Source of the DNA: Bacillus sp. V3B
GTDB taxonomy: Bacteria > Bacillota > Bacilli > Bacillales > Cytobacillaceae
Assembly: GCF_024494465.1 (NCBI RefSeq)
Contig: NZ_JAETXM010000001.1
Location: 744,001 to 808,000, forward strand
Length of the DNA stretch: 64,000 nt
Direction of reading: 5' to 3'
The position numbers were made by a program, and so were the translations under genes. This document shows positions 7,773-17,430 of the stretch, piece after piece; the stretch's first letter is position 1, and each line of letters begins with the position of its first letter. The notes beneath the pieces were generated by a model, which searched no databases, was not told where the DNA came from, and saw only the letters and a list, made by a program, of their open reading frames with translations.

Positions 7773-8855
7773 ATGAAATTAGTTACAGTAGATTTGCAAT
7801 ACTTTGCTGGCGAAAAGACTGAAAAGGCAACACCCAAGAAACGAAATGACTCTCGAAAAAAGGGTCAGGTAGCTAAAAGTCAAGATATAAATGTGGCGAT
7901 TGGATTATTAGCTGTATTGTTTTTCTTTTCAATCGTAGGCTCTTATTTATTAAAAATAGTACTCTCGATCTTTGAACATTCATTTCAGACATATATGTTG
8001 ATGGATTTAACCGAAGAAAATACATTCATTATTTTAATTGAACTTATTCTACAAGTAGCGAAGTTTATGGTTCCAATCATGTCTGTTGCACTTGTTGCTG
8101 GTGTGATCGCTAATTATCTACAAATCGGTTTCTTATTTTCAACTGAAGCTATAAAATTTAAATTAGAAAAAATAGATCCGATTAAAGGATTTAAACGGAT
8201 CTTTTCACTGCGTGCTGTTGTTGAGTTTTTTAAATCAATTTTAAAAATTAGTATTGTGGGTGTTATTACCTTTCTAGTCATTTGGAGTAGGATAGATGAA
8301 ATTCTTATTTTATCACAAAAAACGATTGGTGCTGCTCTAGCCACATTAGGTAGCTTGACGGTGCAAATGGGATTGTATGCTGGTGGGGCATTGCTCTTTT
8401 TGGCGTTGCTTGATTATCTTTACCAAAAATACGATTTCGAAAAAAATATCCGTATGTCAAAGCAAGATATCAAAGATGAATATAAAAATTCTGAAGGCGA
8501 CCCGCTTATTAAATCAAAAATTAAGCAAAAGCAGCGTGAAATGGCTATGAGTCGAATGATGCAGGAAGTTCCGAATGCGGATGTGATTATTACAAATCCA
8601 ACGCATTACGCTATTGCATTGAAATATGACGAAAACAAGTTCGATGCACCATATGTGGTGGCTAAGGGTGTTGATTTTGTGGCTCAAAAAATTAAATTAG
8701 TCGCAAAAGAGAACGATGTTATCATGATTGAAAATCGGCCTTTAGCAAGGGCAATCTATAGTCAATCAGATATTGGTGATGCCATTCCAGAAGAATTTTT
8801 TAAAGCGGTTGCTGAAATATTAGCTTATGTGTATCGAACGAAAAAAAAGGTCTAG
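7773..8855 (+). CDS. flhB: Flagellar export switch protein FlhB
   Basis: Export-gate protein that switches substrate class after self-cleavage. The N-terminal half has four membrane helices (about residues 38-215). The cytoplasmic domain carries the autocleavage motif NPTH at residues 275-278 in VIITNPTHYAIAL. The N-terminus has the usual EKTEKATPKKRNDSRKKGQVAKS. Length 360 equals B. subtilis FlhB. No missing key residue was seen. Confidence 0.97.
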   Translation: MKLVTVDLQYFAGEKTEKATPKKRNDSRKKGQVAKSQDINVAIGLLAVLFFFSIVGSYLLKIVLSIFEHSFQTYMLMDLTEENTFIILIELILQVAKFMVPIMSVALVAGVIANYLQIGFLFSTEAIKFKLEKIDPIKGFKRIFSLRAVVEFFKSILKISIVGVITFLVIWSRIDEILILSQKTIGAALATLGSLTVQMGLYAGGALLFLALLDYLYQKYDFEKNIRMSKQDIKDEYKNSEGDPLIKSKIKQKQREMAMSRMMQEVPNADVIITNPTHYAIALKYDENKFDAPYVVAKGVDFVAQKIKLVAKENDVIMIENRPLARAIYSQSDIGDAIPEEFFKAVAEILAYVYRTKKKV

Positions 8856-8903
8856 TAAAAAACAGGAGGCGCTTACGCTTTTCTAAATTAGGGGGGGAAT
8901 AAA

Positions 8904-10940
8904 GTGAAAGCAAGAGATTTAGTTGTAATAATTAGTGTCATAATGATTGTTGCAATGCTTATTATTCCTCTTCCAACATGGCTGTTAAGTATATTATTGA
9001 TCGTAAATATTTCTTTAGCTTTGTTAGTATTATTAACGTCTATGAATATGACGGAACCACTCCAGTTTTCGGTGTTTCCTTCTTTATTGCTTCTTTTAAC
9101 TTTGTTTCGTTTAGGACTAAATATTTCTACGACACGTGCTATTCTGACTCATGGAGATGCAGGTGGTGTAGTGGAGACATTTGGTTCGTTTGTTGTAGGT
9201 GGGAATATAATCGTTGGTATGGTCGTTTTCTTGATTTTGGTTATCATTAATTTCATTGTTATTACAAAAGGGTCTGAACGTGTATCTGAGGTGGCAGCAA
9301 GATTTACACTTGATGCAATGCCAGGAAAACAAATGAGTATTGATGCTGACTTGAATGCGGGGATGATATCGGAACAACAGGCAAGAGAAAGACGTGAAAA
9401 AATTAGTGGAGAAGCAGATTTTTATGGATCAATGGATGGGGCAAGTAAATTTGTAAAAGGTGATTCCATTGCAGGAATTATTATCGTTTTAATTAACTTG
9501 ATTTTTGGTATTGTCATAGGTATGTTGCAACTAGATATGAGTTTCGCTGATGCAGCAGGCCATTTTACATTATTAACCGTTGGTGACGGCATTGTCAGTC
9601 AAGTGCCGGCATTGTTAATTTCAACTGCAACAGGAATTGTTGTAACGAGGGCAACCTCTGATGGAAATTTAGGACAAGATATTACTGCTCAATTACTCAG
9701 TTTTCCTAAAATGTTTTACGTAACGGGTGGTACGATTCTTTTCTTAGGATTGTTTACGCCAATTAGTAATATGTTAACAGTCCCGATCGCAGGCTTACTA
9801 ATATTGGGAGGCTATCGCTTTTCAAATATTCCTGAGCCTGAGAAAGAACAGTCTCAGGAAATAGGAGAAGAAATTGAATCGGATGAAATGAAAAGCCCAG
9901 ATAGTGTTGTAAGCCTGTTAAATATGGATCCAATTGAATTCGAATTTGGTTATGGACTAATTCCACTTGTTGATACAAATCAAGGTGGAGATTTATTAGA
10001 CCGAATTGTCATGATTAGAAGGCAACTGGCCATTGAACTGGGTTTAGTCATTCCCGTTGTACGGATTAGGGATAATATTCAATTGCAACCAAATGAATAT
10101 CGATTAAAGATAAAAGGAAATGAAATGGCACACGGTGAGTTGTTATTGGATCACTATTTAGCTATGAGCCCAGGTACAGATGATGATGCTATTATGGGAA
10201 TTGATACAATAGAACCTTCTTTTGGATTGCCAGCAAAATGGATCACAGAAGATACAAAAGAAGAGGCAGAAATCTTAGGTTATACGGTTGTTGATCCACC
10301 CTCTGTTGTGTCGACACATATAACAGAAGTCATTAAAACAAATGCGTATGACTTACTAGGAAGACAAGAAACGAAGCAATTAATAGATCACTTAAAAGAA
10401 AATTACCCAATTTTGGTTGAAGAAGTAACGCCAAATCCACTTTCTATTGGAGAAGTTCAAAAAGTATTGGCTAAACTATTAAAAGAAAATATTTCGATCA
10501 GGAATTTACCTATTATATTTGAAACGTTAGCTGATTATGGAAAAGTTACTTCTGATATGGATCTTTTAACGGAATATGTGAGACAAGCGCTCGCACGTCA
10601 AATAACGAATCAATTTTCACAAGTAAATGATTCATTAAAGGTTGTGACGCTTTCGGGTAAAATTGAGAAAATGATAGCAGATGGGATACAGCAAACCGAA
10701 CATGGAAATTATTTAGCGATTGATCCAACTATTTCACAACGGATATTAGAATCAATTGCAACACAAGTGGAACAATTATCATTAATGGAGCAAACTCCAA
10801 TCGTTCTTTGCTCACCGGCCGTGAGAATGTATGTCCGTCAATTAACAGAGCGTTATTTCCCTCAAATACCGATATTGTCATATAACGAACTCGAAACCAA
10901 TATCGAAGTTCAAAGTGTTGGGGTGGTGAATATTGATTGA
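8904..10940 (+). CDS. flhA: Flagellar export gate protein FlhA
   Basis: Largest export-gate subunit. It forms the nonameric ring that docks chaperone-substrate complexes. The N-terminal ~310 residues hold eight membrane helices and the conserved cytoplasmic loop (SEVAARFTLDAMPGKQMSIDADLNAG). The C-terminal domain (about 345-678) includes IRDNIQLQPNEYRLKIKG. Length 678 is normal. A strong ribosome binding site (AGGGGGGG) precedes the GTG at 8904. The 3' end overlaps the flhF start by 4 bases. Confidence 0.97.
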   Translation: MKARDLVVIISVIMIVAMLIIPLPTWLLSILLIVNISLALLVLLTSMNMTEPLQFSVFPSLLLLLTLFRLGLNISTTRAILTHGDAGGVVETFGSFVVGGNIIVGMVVFLILVIINFIVITKGSERVSEVAARFTLDAMPGKQMSIDADLNAGMISEQQARERREKISGEADFYGSMDGASKFVKGDSIAGIIIVLINLIFGIVIGMLQLDMSFADAAGHFTLLTVGDGIVSQVPALLISTATGIVVTRATSDGNLGQDITAQLLSFPKMFYVTGGTILFLGLFTPISNMLTVPIAGLLILGGYRFSNIPEPEKEQSQEIGEEIESDEMKSPDSVVSLLNMDPIEFEFGYGLIPLVDTNQGGDLLDRIVMIRRQLAIELGLVIPVVRIRDNIQLQPNEYRLKIKGNEMAHGELLLDHYLAMSPGTDDDAIMGIDTIEPSFGLPAKWITEDTKEEAEILGYTVVDPPSVVSTHITEVIKTNAYDLLGRQETKQLIDHLKENYPILVEEVTPNPLSIGEVQKVLAKLLKENISIRNLPIIFETLADYGKVTSDMDLLTEYVRQALARQITNQFSQVNDSLKVVTLSGKIEKMIADGIQQTEHGNYLAIDPTISQRILESIATQVEQLSLMEQTPIVLCSPAVRMYVRQLTERYFPQIPILSYNELETNIEVQSVGVVNID

Positions 10941-12094
10941 AGGTAAAAAAATATCGAGCTTCATCTATGCCTGAAGCGATGAAGCTCATTCGCAATGAAC
11001 TAGGCAATGATGCAATCATTCTTAATTCGAAAGTGATACAAATAGGTGGTTTTCTTGGCTTTTTTAAAAAAAGAAATATTGAAGTGATTGCGGCACTGGA
11101 TGTGAAACCTGCTAAACCGACTAAACCTCTTATAGAGGAAAAACAAAAGCATGTCGATATTCCTTTTTCTAATATGGATTCGCGAATTGAAAAAATAGTC
11201 GATAAAGAAGATGAAGTGGTCACAGATCAATGGAAAAAAGAATTATCTGAATTAAAGTCATTACTCCAAAATGTAAAATTCGAAGGTCATAACGATGGAA
11301 TTCCATTGCCAACCCCCATACAACAATTGAAACAACTGCTAACTAAACAGGAAATCAACCAAGAGATCATTGAAAAAGTTGTAAACATGGCAGTAGAGCG
11401 GTGGTATTTGAACGGAGGAAATAAGTCTGAAGAAGAAGTAATACAGTGGGCACAAGAGTATTTAATGAAGCAAATTTCTCCTTTGCCCTTTGGAGGAATT
11501 TCTTTTACTAAAAAATATATTAATGTGGTTGGACCAACAGGTGTCGGAAAAACAACGACATTAGCTAAAATTGCAGCTGAATGCATTTTGAAATATAAAA
11601 AAAGAGTAGCCTTTATTACAACAGATACCTACCGGATTGCAGCCATTGAACAGTTAAAAACGTATGCTAATATTTTAAATGTTCCTCTTGAAGTTTGCTA
11701 TAACTTAAATGACTTTCAACAAGCAACCATACAATTTGAAAGCTATGATATGGTGTTTATTGACACCGCGGGCAGGAATTTCCGAAATCAAAAATATGTA
11801 GAAGATCTAAAAACTATTATTGACTATAATCAAGATATGGAAACCTTTCTTGTTCTTTCATTAACGTCAAAGCAAATTGATATGGAAGATATTCTTGAGC
11901 AATTCTCGTTAATCTCGATTGATAAAATCATTTTTACAAAAGCAGATGAAACATCCACTTATGGAGCCATGTTTAATGTAATCCATGCTGAGCAAACGGC
12001 TGCAGCATACATAACAAATGGACAAAATGTTCCAGATGATTTGGTTGAGGCAACTCCTGAAAATGTTGTAAATCGCATAATAGGAGTGGACTAA
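10937..12094 (+). CDS. flhF: Signal-recognition-type GTPase FlhF
   Basis: SRP-family GTPase that places flagella and recruits basal body parts to the membrane. The N-terminal B domain is followed by the N and G domains. The P-loop GPTGVGKTTTLAKIAAE is near residue 195, and DTAGRNFRN (G3) and TKADE (G4) follow. Length 385 compares with 366 in B. subtilis. The start is TTG 10937, overlapping flhA, giving the expected MKVKKYRASSMPEAMKLI beginning. Partner FlhG follows directly. Confidence 0.95.
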   Translation: MKVKKYRASSMPEAMKLIRNELGNDAIILNSKVIQIGGFLGFFKKRNIEVIAALDVKPAKPTKPLIEEKQKHVDIPFSNMDSRIEKIVDKEDEVVTDQWKKELSELKSLLQNVKFEGHNDGIPLPTPIQQLKQLLTKQEINQEIIEKVVNMAVERWYLNGGNKSEEEVIQWAQEYLMKQISPLPFGGISFTKKYINVVGPTGVGKTTTLAKIAAECILKYKKRVAFITTDTYRIAAIEQLKTYANILNVPLEVCYNLNDFQQATIQFESYDMVFIDTAGRNFRNQKYVEDLKTIIDYNQDMETFLVLSLTSKQIDMEDILEQFSLISIDKIIFTKADETSTYGAMFNVIHAEQTAAAYITNGQNVPDDLVEATPENVVNRIIGVD

Positions 12095-12961
12095 ATGGAA
12101 GATCAAGCAGAGGGTTTACGGATGAAATTAAAGCAGCAAGAATCTAGTATGGTAACAAAAACCATTGCCGTTGTAAGTGGGAAAGGCGGAGTTGGAAAAT
12201 CAAATATTTCTTTGAATTTTGCCATTTCACTAAAGAAAAAAGGACATTCAGTTTTATTGTTTGATATGGATATAGGAATGGGTAATATTGATATTTTAAT
12301 GGGGAATTCATCCACCTATTCGATTGCTGATTTTTTTACAAACACCGTACCACTTAGAGACATGATAACGGAAGTCCCAGGAGGTATTCACTATATTGCT
12401 GGTGGAACGGGGTTGTCGCAGCTTACAAAAATATCTCGGGAAGCGTTTCATTATTTTTCTAATCAATTTTCAACACTACTTCTTGAATATGAATATGTAA
12501 TTCTTGATATGGGTGCGGGGATAAATGAAAGTTCATTAAGGTTTATTTTAGCGGTAGATGAGATCATTGTTGTTACTACACCTGAACCGACTTCGATAAC
12601 GGATGCGTATGCAGCAATGAAATATATTACACTGGAAAATAAGATGATTCCTTTTTATATCGTTGTGAATCGTGCACACTCAGAAAAAGAAGGGGTTGCC
12701 ACGTTTAATCGAATTTCGAAAGTATTAACACATTTTCTTGAAAAAAATGCTATCTTCCTGGGTGCTCTGCCGGATGACCAGATCATTTCTCAGGCAGTTA
12801 GAAAACAAATTCCTTTTATACAATTAAATGAAAAAGCACCAGCTTCTAAGGCATTAAGCGATATGACAGAAAAGTATTGTCAGGGGCAATTTGATCAACC
12901 AGCTAACCTAGACAAGGAAAATTTTGTAGCGAAGCTTAAGAGATTTCTTTTCGAAAGGTAG
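12095..12961 (+). CDS. flhG: MinD-like ATPase FlhG (YlxH)
   Basis: MinD/ParA-type ATPase that controls flagellar number and pattern with FlhF and stimulates its GTPase. The N-terminal activator segment (MEDQAEGLRMKLKQQE) precedes the deviant Walker A GKGGVGKSN at residues 29-37, with FDMDIGMGNIDILMG (switch region) after it. The C-terminus is an amphipathic membrane-targeting tail (AKLKRFLFER). 288 residues is near the usual 298. Its stop overlaps the first possible start of cheB, so no hidden receiver-domain coding lies between them. Confidence 0.94.
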   Translation: MEDQAEGLRMKLKQQESSMVTKTIAVVSGKGGVGKSNISLNFAISLKKKGHSVLLFDMDIGMGNIDILMGNSSTYSIADFFTNTVPLRDMITEVPGGIHYIAGGTGLSQLTKISREAFHYFSNQFSTLLLEYEYVILDMGAGINESSLRFILAVDEIIVVTTPEPTSITDAYAAMKYITLENKMIPFYIVVNRAHSEKEGVATFNRISKVLTHFLEKNAIFLGALPDDQIISQAVRKQIPFIQLNEKAPASKALSDMTEKYCQGQFDQPANLDKENFVAKLKRFLFER

Positions 12962-12969
12962 TGTATTAT

Positions 12970-13653
12970 GTGAATAAAGGAATAATAAACCCTTTAAAAG
13001 GAAAAAAGACTACTAACCTTTATGAAAAATATAGTAATATAGAACTAAACAACCTAGACAAGTCCACGAATTGGAATCATCTAACGAATCAAATTATTTT
13101 AATGGGAACTTCAACAGGTGGACCCGGTGCGCTTCAAACCGTTTTGACGAAATTACCAGAAAGTATTAGAGCCCCAATTGTTATTGTGCAGCATATGCCA
13201 CCGGGTTTTACAAAATCTTTGGCAAACCGCTTAAATTCTTTGTCGGAAATTACAGTTAAAGAAGCAGTGGATGGGGAAATTTTACAAAATGGTACTGCTT
13301 ATATTGCACCAGGTGGTTATCATTTAAAAATGAGGCCGTTTAGTACAAAAGTCTTTGTGCAGTTAGATAAGACAAATAAAGAGTGTATTCACTGTCCATC
13401 AGTTGATTTGTTATTTGAATCTGCTACCAGTCTTAAAGAGTATGGAAAGATTGTAGTTGTAATGACAGGTATGGGATCTGATGGATCAAGAGGACTTATT
13501 ACACTGAAAAATAGTGATCAAGTCAAAGCGATAGCACAATCAAAAGAGTCATGTATTGTATATGGAATGCCAAAAGCAGCGATAGCAACAAATCTTATTG
13601 ATGATATTGAAAATGTCGAAAATATAGCGGAAACGATTTTGAAATATCTTTGA
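12970..13653 (+). CDS. cheB: CheB methylesterase domain protein lacking the receiver domain
   Basis: Chemoreceptor glutamate methylesterase/deamidase used in adaptation. Only the catalytic domain is present: about 40 linker-like residues (Lys/Asn-rich) and then the esterase fold. With the start at GTG 12970 the triad is Ser48 (GTSTGGPGAL), His75 (VQHMPPGFT) and Asp171 (MTGMGSDGSRG), all kept. B. subtilis CheB has 357 residues with an N-terminal receiver; here there are 227 and no VDD or phospho-Asp motif. The preceding flhG is full length and ends at 12961, so the receiver sequence is absent from the DNA. GTG 12961 is an alternative start. The esterase may be constitutively active or regulated in another way. 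Confidence 0.88.
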   Translation: MNKGIINPLKGKKTTNLYEKYSNIELNNLDKSTNWNHLTNQIILMGTSTGGPGALQTVLTKLPESIRAPIVIVQHMPPGFTKSLANRLNSLSEITVKEAVDGEILQNGTAYIAPGGYHLKMRPFSTKVFVQLDKTNKECIHCPSVDLLFESATSLKEYGKIVVVMTGMGSDGSRGLITLKNSDQVKAIAQSKESCIVYGMPKAAIATNLIDDIENVENIAETILKYL

Positions 13654-13673
13654 TTCTGAGGGGTGTGAGTCAA

Positions 13674-15737
13674 GTGGAACTGAATCAATACTTAGAAGTT
13701 TTTATTGAAGAAAGCAAAGAGCATTTGCAATCGTGTAACGACCATTTGCTAGAATTAGAGAAAAGTCCAAATGATATGACTATTATTAATGAAATTTTTC
13801 GATCTGCCCATACGTTAAAAGGAATGTCTGCGACAATGGGATATGATGATTTAGCAAAATTAACTCATCAAATGGAAAATGTTTTAGACGGCATTAGAAA
13901 CCAAACCATTTCTGTTTCACCTGAATTATTAGACGTTGTATTTTTAGCGGTGGATGATTTAGAAGCGATGGTAGAATCGATTGCTAGTGGTGGAGATGGA
14001 AAAAGAGATGTTTCAAAAGTAGTTGATATGCTAAAAATGATTGAAAAAGGAAATAAACCTAATGTAGCAAATGCGCAAAAAGAAGTTGCTGCAGCGGCTG
14101 CTGAGCCAAAAACAGAGAAACAAGTGGTCTATGATGAATTTGAACGGACGGTTATTGAACAATCCAATGAACAGGGCTTTCATACATATGAAATTGCCAT
14201 TTCGTTGCGAAGTGATTGTTTATTGAAAGCAGCCAGAGTGTACATGGTTTTTGAAGTTTTAGAGAAAATAGGGGAAGTTATTAAATCAACTCCACCTATT
14301 GAACAATTGGAAGAAGAACAATTTGACCAAGCATTTATGGTTACGTTGATTTCAAATGAAGAGTCTTCAGATATTGAAAAGAAAGTGATGAAGGTTTCTG
14401 AAATAGAAAGAGTAGAAGTTTCATCCATTTCAATCGATGACTTCAATATGGAATCGCAATCAGATTTGCAAGAATCGAAAAAAGTCGAACTAGAGTCATC
14501 AGAAAATAAAGTGGTCTTAGTAGATAAAACAGCACCAACTAAACAAAAACAAAATGAACACAATCAAAATCAGGCGACGGGTAAAGCAGCCAGCAAGACA
14601 ATCCGGGTTAATATTGAACGGCTTGATATTCTTTTGAATTTATTTGAAGAGTTAGTGATTGATAGAGGGCGACTTGAACAAATTTCCTCTGAACTAAACA
14701 ATCAGGAATTGCAAGAAACGGTTGACCGAATGTCTAGAATTACTGGAGATTTGCAAAATATTATTTTGAATATGCGTATGGTTCCAATTGAAACGGTGTT
14801 TAATCGATTTCCACGTATGGTACGCCAACTTGCACGTGATTTAGAAAAGAAAGTCAACCTTGAAATTATTGGTGCTGAGACAGAACTAGATCGAACCGTT
14901 ATTGATGAAATTGGTGATCCTTTAGTCCATTTAATTCGTAATTCATTAGATCATGGGATTGAAATGCCTGAAATTCGGAAGGCAAATGGTAAAAGTGAAG
15001 AAGGAACAGTTGTTTTAAAAGCATACCATAGTGGAAACCATGTCTTTATTGAAATTGAAGATGACGGTGCAGGTATTAGCCGTGACAGAGTGTTGAAAAA
15101 AGCGTTGGAAAGTGGAGTTGTCACTGAACAAATAGCTTCTACATTATCAGATAAACAGGTATATGAATTAATCTTTGCATCAGGATTTTCAACCGCGGCC
15201 CAAATTTCAAATGTATCTGGTCGTGGCGTTGGTTTAGATGTTGTAAAAAATACGATTGAAAACCTTGGTGGAGATGTATCGGTTGATTCAATTGAAGGGA
15301 AAGGATCTCTTTTCTCGATTCAATTACCATTAACATTATCCATTATTTCAGTTATGCTTGTGGAAATTCAAAAGGAAAAATATGCTGTTCCACTTTCATC
15401 TATTATTGAGACAGCGATTATAAAAAAAGAAGATATATTGAACGCTCATAATCAAAAAGTAATCGATTTCCGTGGGAAAATTGTTCCATTGTTATTTCTA
15501 AAAGATTTGTTTGAGGTACCTGTTTATGAAGAAGAAAATGAATTCCTTTCTGTTGTAATTGTTCGTAAAGGTGAAAAAATGGCTGCACTTGTGGTTGATG
15601 CATTTGTTGGTCAGCAAGAAGTAGTATTGAAATCATTTGGTAATTATTTACCTAATGTTTTTGCCATTCCAGGAGCAACCATTCTTGGAGACGGTCAAGT
15701 TGCCTTGATTGTCGATTGTAACGCATTACTTAAATAA
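13674..15737 (+). CDS. cheA: Chemotaxis histidine kinase CheA
   Basis: Sensor kinase that phosphorylates CheY, and CheB where CheB has a receiver. Domains in order: P1 Hpt with phospho-accepting His46 (SAHTLKG), P2 docking (about 155-255), acidic linker, P3 dimerisation, P4 ATPase with HLIRNSLDHGIE (N box), EDDGAGISRD and GRGVGLDVV, and P5 CheW-like domain at the C-terminus. I start it at GTG 13674, which has GAGGGGTG about 8 bases upstream and gives MELNQYLEVFIEESKEHLQ, matching Bacillus CheA. That makes 687 residues. Because P2 is retained but CheB lacks a receiver, CheY appears to be its only receiver partner encoded here. Confidence 0.96.
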   Translation: MELNQYLEVFIEESKEHLQSCNDHLLELEKSPNDMTIINEIFRSAHTLKGMSATMGYDDLAKLTHQMENVLDGIRNQTISVSPELLDVVFLAVDDLEAMVESIASGGDGKRDVSKVVDMLKMIEKGNKPNVANAQKEVAAAAAEPKTEKQVVYDEFERTVIEQSNEQGFHTYEIAISLRSDCLLKAARVYMVFEVLEKIGEVIKSTPPIEQLEEEQFDQAFMVTLISNEESSDIEKKVMKVSEIERVEVSSISIDDFNMESQSDLQESKKVELESSENKVVLVDKTAPTKQKQNEHNQNQATGKAASKTIRVNIERLDILLNLFEELVIDRGRLEQISSELNNQELQETVDRMSRITGDLQNIILNMRMVPIETVFNRFPRMVRQLARDLEKKVNLEIIGAETELDRTVIDEIGDPLVHLIRNSLDHGIEMPEIRKANGKSEEGTVVLKAYHSGNHVFIEIEDDGAGISRDRVLKKALESGVVTEQIASTLSDKQVYELIFASGFSTAAQISNVSGRGVGLDVVKNTIENLGGDVSVDSIEGKGSLFSIQLPLTLSIISVMLVEIQKEKYAVPLSSIIETAIIKKEDILNAHNQKVIDFRGKIVPLLFLKDLFEVPVYEEENEFLSVVIVRKGEKMAALVVDAFVGQQEVVLKSFGNYLPNVFAIPGATILGDGQVALIVDCNALLK

Positions 15738-15809
15738 ACGTTTAGATTCTAGTAAAAATCATTTATTTGACTTAGTTCAAATTTCCGATAAATAAAAGAG
15801 GTGTGTCGT

Positions 15810-16277
15810 ATGTCTGAAACAGTCGCCACTGATATTAAATTAATTGTTTTTCAATTGAATGGAAAAGAATATGGGATATCCGTCCATTATGTACATGGGA
15901 TTGAAAAGGTACAACATATAACGAGAGTTCCAGGAACAGCTCCATTTGTTAAGGGTGTGATTAATCTTCGTGGTGTTGTAACTCCTATTATTGATCTGCG
16001 GAAGCGCTTTGGCATAGAGGCGTGTGAATATACCGAAGCTACACGTGTTATCATTGTTGTTCTTGATGATATCGAAGTAGGACTAGTTGTAGATGCTGCA
16101 AATGATGTCATTGATATTACGGAAGATTCTATTGAACCCGCTCCTGAAATGGTAGGAGTTGAAGAAGATGAATACGTAAAGGGTGTCGTTAAAGTAGATA
16201 ATAGACTTTTGATATTAATTGATCTTGCCATGATTCTTGATCGTAAACAAATAAAAGTAGAAGGTTCGGAAGGTTAA
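15810..16277 (+). CDS. cheW: Chemotaxis coupling protein CheW
   Basis: Adaptor that links CheA to chemoreceptors. A single SH3-like CheW domain of 155 residues contains the motifs VQHITRVPGTAPFVKGVINLRGVVTPIIDLR-type and GLVVDAANDVIDI. ATG 15810 follows AGAGGTG, giving the expected MSETVATDIKLIVFQL beginning; the upstream GTG 15801 overlaps the ribosome binding site. CheC follows after 4 bases. Confidence 0.96.
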   Translation: MSETVATDIKLIVFQLNGKEYGISVHYVHGIEKVQHITRVPGTAPFVKGVINLRGVVTPIIDLRKRFGIEACEYTEATRVIIVVLDDIEVGLVVDAANDVIDITEDSIEPAPEMVGVEEDEYVKGVVKVDNRLLILIDLAMILDRKQIKVEGSEG

Positions 16278-16281
16278 TTAG

Positions 16282-16923
16282 ATGAGTTATATTGATAAAA
16301 TTTCCACGTCTCACCTTGATGTTTTAAAAGAGATTGGTAATATTGGTGCGGGAAATGCAGCAACCTCCCTTTCTATGATTCTAGATAAAAAGATTGAAAT
16401 GAAAGTTCCAAATGTACGTATGGCAACTTTTAATGAAATGATTGAATTGGCCGGTGGTGCGGAAAATATAGTTGCTAGCGTTTATTTACGTGTTGAAGGT
16501 GATGCTCTTTGTCATATGTTTTTTGTTCTTCCTTTAGAACAAGGAAATACGTATATTCAACAAATGATAGGAGATAGCAATTTTTCTTTTGAAACATTAC
16601 CCTATGATGAAATGGCTACCTCTGCTTTACAAGAATTAGGGAATATTCTTGCAGGCTCTTATTTGTCATCATTATGTGATTTTACCGGATTGACTTTATA
16701 TCAGTCGGTTCCTGCTACTAGTATTGATATGCTAGGTGCTATTATTAGCTATGGGTTTATTGAATTGTCACAATTCAGTGACTACGTGATTGTCATTGAT
16801 ACGGCGTTAAATGAAACAAATACTGAAGCTGTTGAATCTGTAGATGGTCATTTCTTTCTTTTACCAGATCCGGAATCCTTTGATATTATTTTCCACTCAT
16901 TAGGGGTTGCATTAGATGAATGA
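16282..16923 (+). CDS. cheC: CheY-P phosphatase CheC
   Basis: Phosphatase that removes phosphate from CheY and acts with CheD in adaptation. The two active-site signatures with E-x-x-N are LKEIGNIGAGNAATSL and ALQELGNILAGSYLSSL. Length 213 compares with 209 in B. subtilis. It overlaps cheD by 8 bases, so the two partners are probably made in balance. Confidence 0.96.
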   Translation: MSYIDKISTSHLDVLKEIGNIGAGNAATSLSMILDKKIEMKVPNVRMATFNEMIELAGGAENIVASVYLRVEGDALCHMFFVLPLEQGNTYIQQMIGDSNFSFETLPYDEMATSALQELGNILAGSYLSSLCDFTGLTLYQSVPATSIDMLGAIISYGFIELSQFSDYVIVIDTALNETNTEAVESVDGHFFLLPDPESFDIIFHSLGVALDE

Positions 16924-17413
16924 TGTTCGTCAAATTGTTAAAGTCGGTATAGCCGATATGAATATTGTAAAAGAACCAAATTTGATTCGAACATCGGGTT
17001 TAGGCTCTTGTGTAGGAGTCATTTTGTATGATCCATTACAAAAAATTGCTGGGTTAGCACACGTCATGCTTCCAGATTCGTCACTAGCTAAAAGTGGTTC
17101 ACTTAATATAGCTAAATATGCCGATACAGCTATTAAAGAACTTGCTTCATGTCTTGTTAAGCAAGGGGCAAGAAAAGCTGCTTTAAAAGCAAAAATAGCT
17201 GGCGGGGCGCAGATGTTTCAGTTTTCAACTGGAAATGAAATGATGCGAATCGGACCGAGAAATATTGAAGCAGTGAAGAAACAACTATCAGCATTACATA
17301 TCATAATTGTTGGGGAGGATGTTGGTGGGAATAATGGAAGAACGATTGAGTTTGATCCCAAAACATGTATTTTACAAATTAGAACGGTTAACAAAGGGGT
17401 AACTTATTTGTAA
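16916..17413 (+). CDS. cheD: Chemoreceptor glutamine deamidase CheD
   Basis: Deamidates receptor glutamines and binds CheC. The catalytic residues are visible: Thr26, Cys32 in GLGSCVGV and His49 in LAHVMLP. The conserved GGAQMF and IVGEDVGGNNGR segments follow. Length 165 is normal. It is the last che gene before a 330-base stretch with a structured repeat and a hairpin, after which sigD begins. Confidence 0.96.
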   Translation: MNDVRQIVKVGIADMNIVKEPNLIRTSGLGSCVGVILYDPLQKIAGLAHVMLPDSSLAKSGSLNIAKYADTAIKELASCLVKQGARKAALKAKIAGGAQMFQFSTGNEMMRIGPRNIEAVKKQLSALHIIIVGEDVGGNNGRTIEFDPKTCILQIRTVNKGVTYL

Positions 17414-17430
17414 GTTGGTTTATTCATGTT

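Noticed and set aside
12700-12960. Hidden receiver domain of CheB in another frame upstream of cheB
   Set aside because: This region codes for the C-terminal third of FlhG in a clean frame, and no VDD or phospho-Asp receiver motif was found in other frames.
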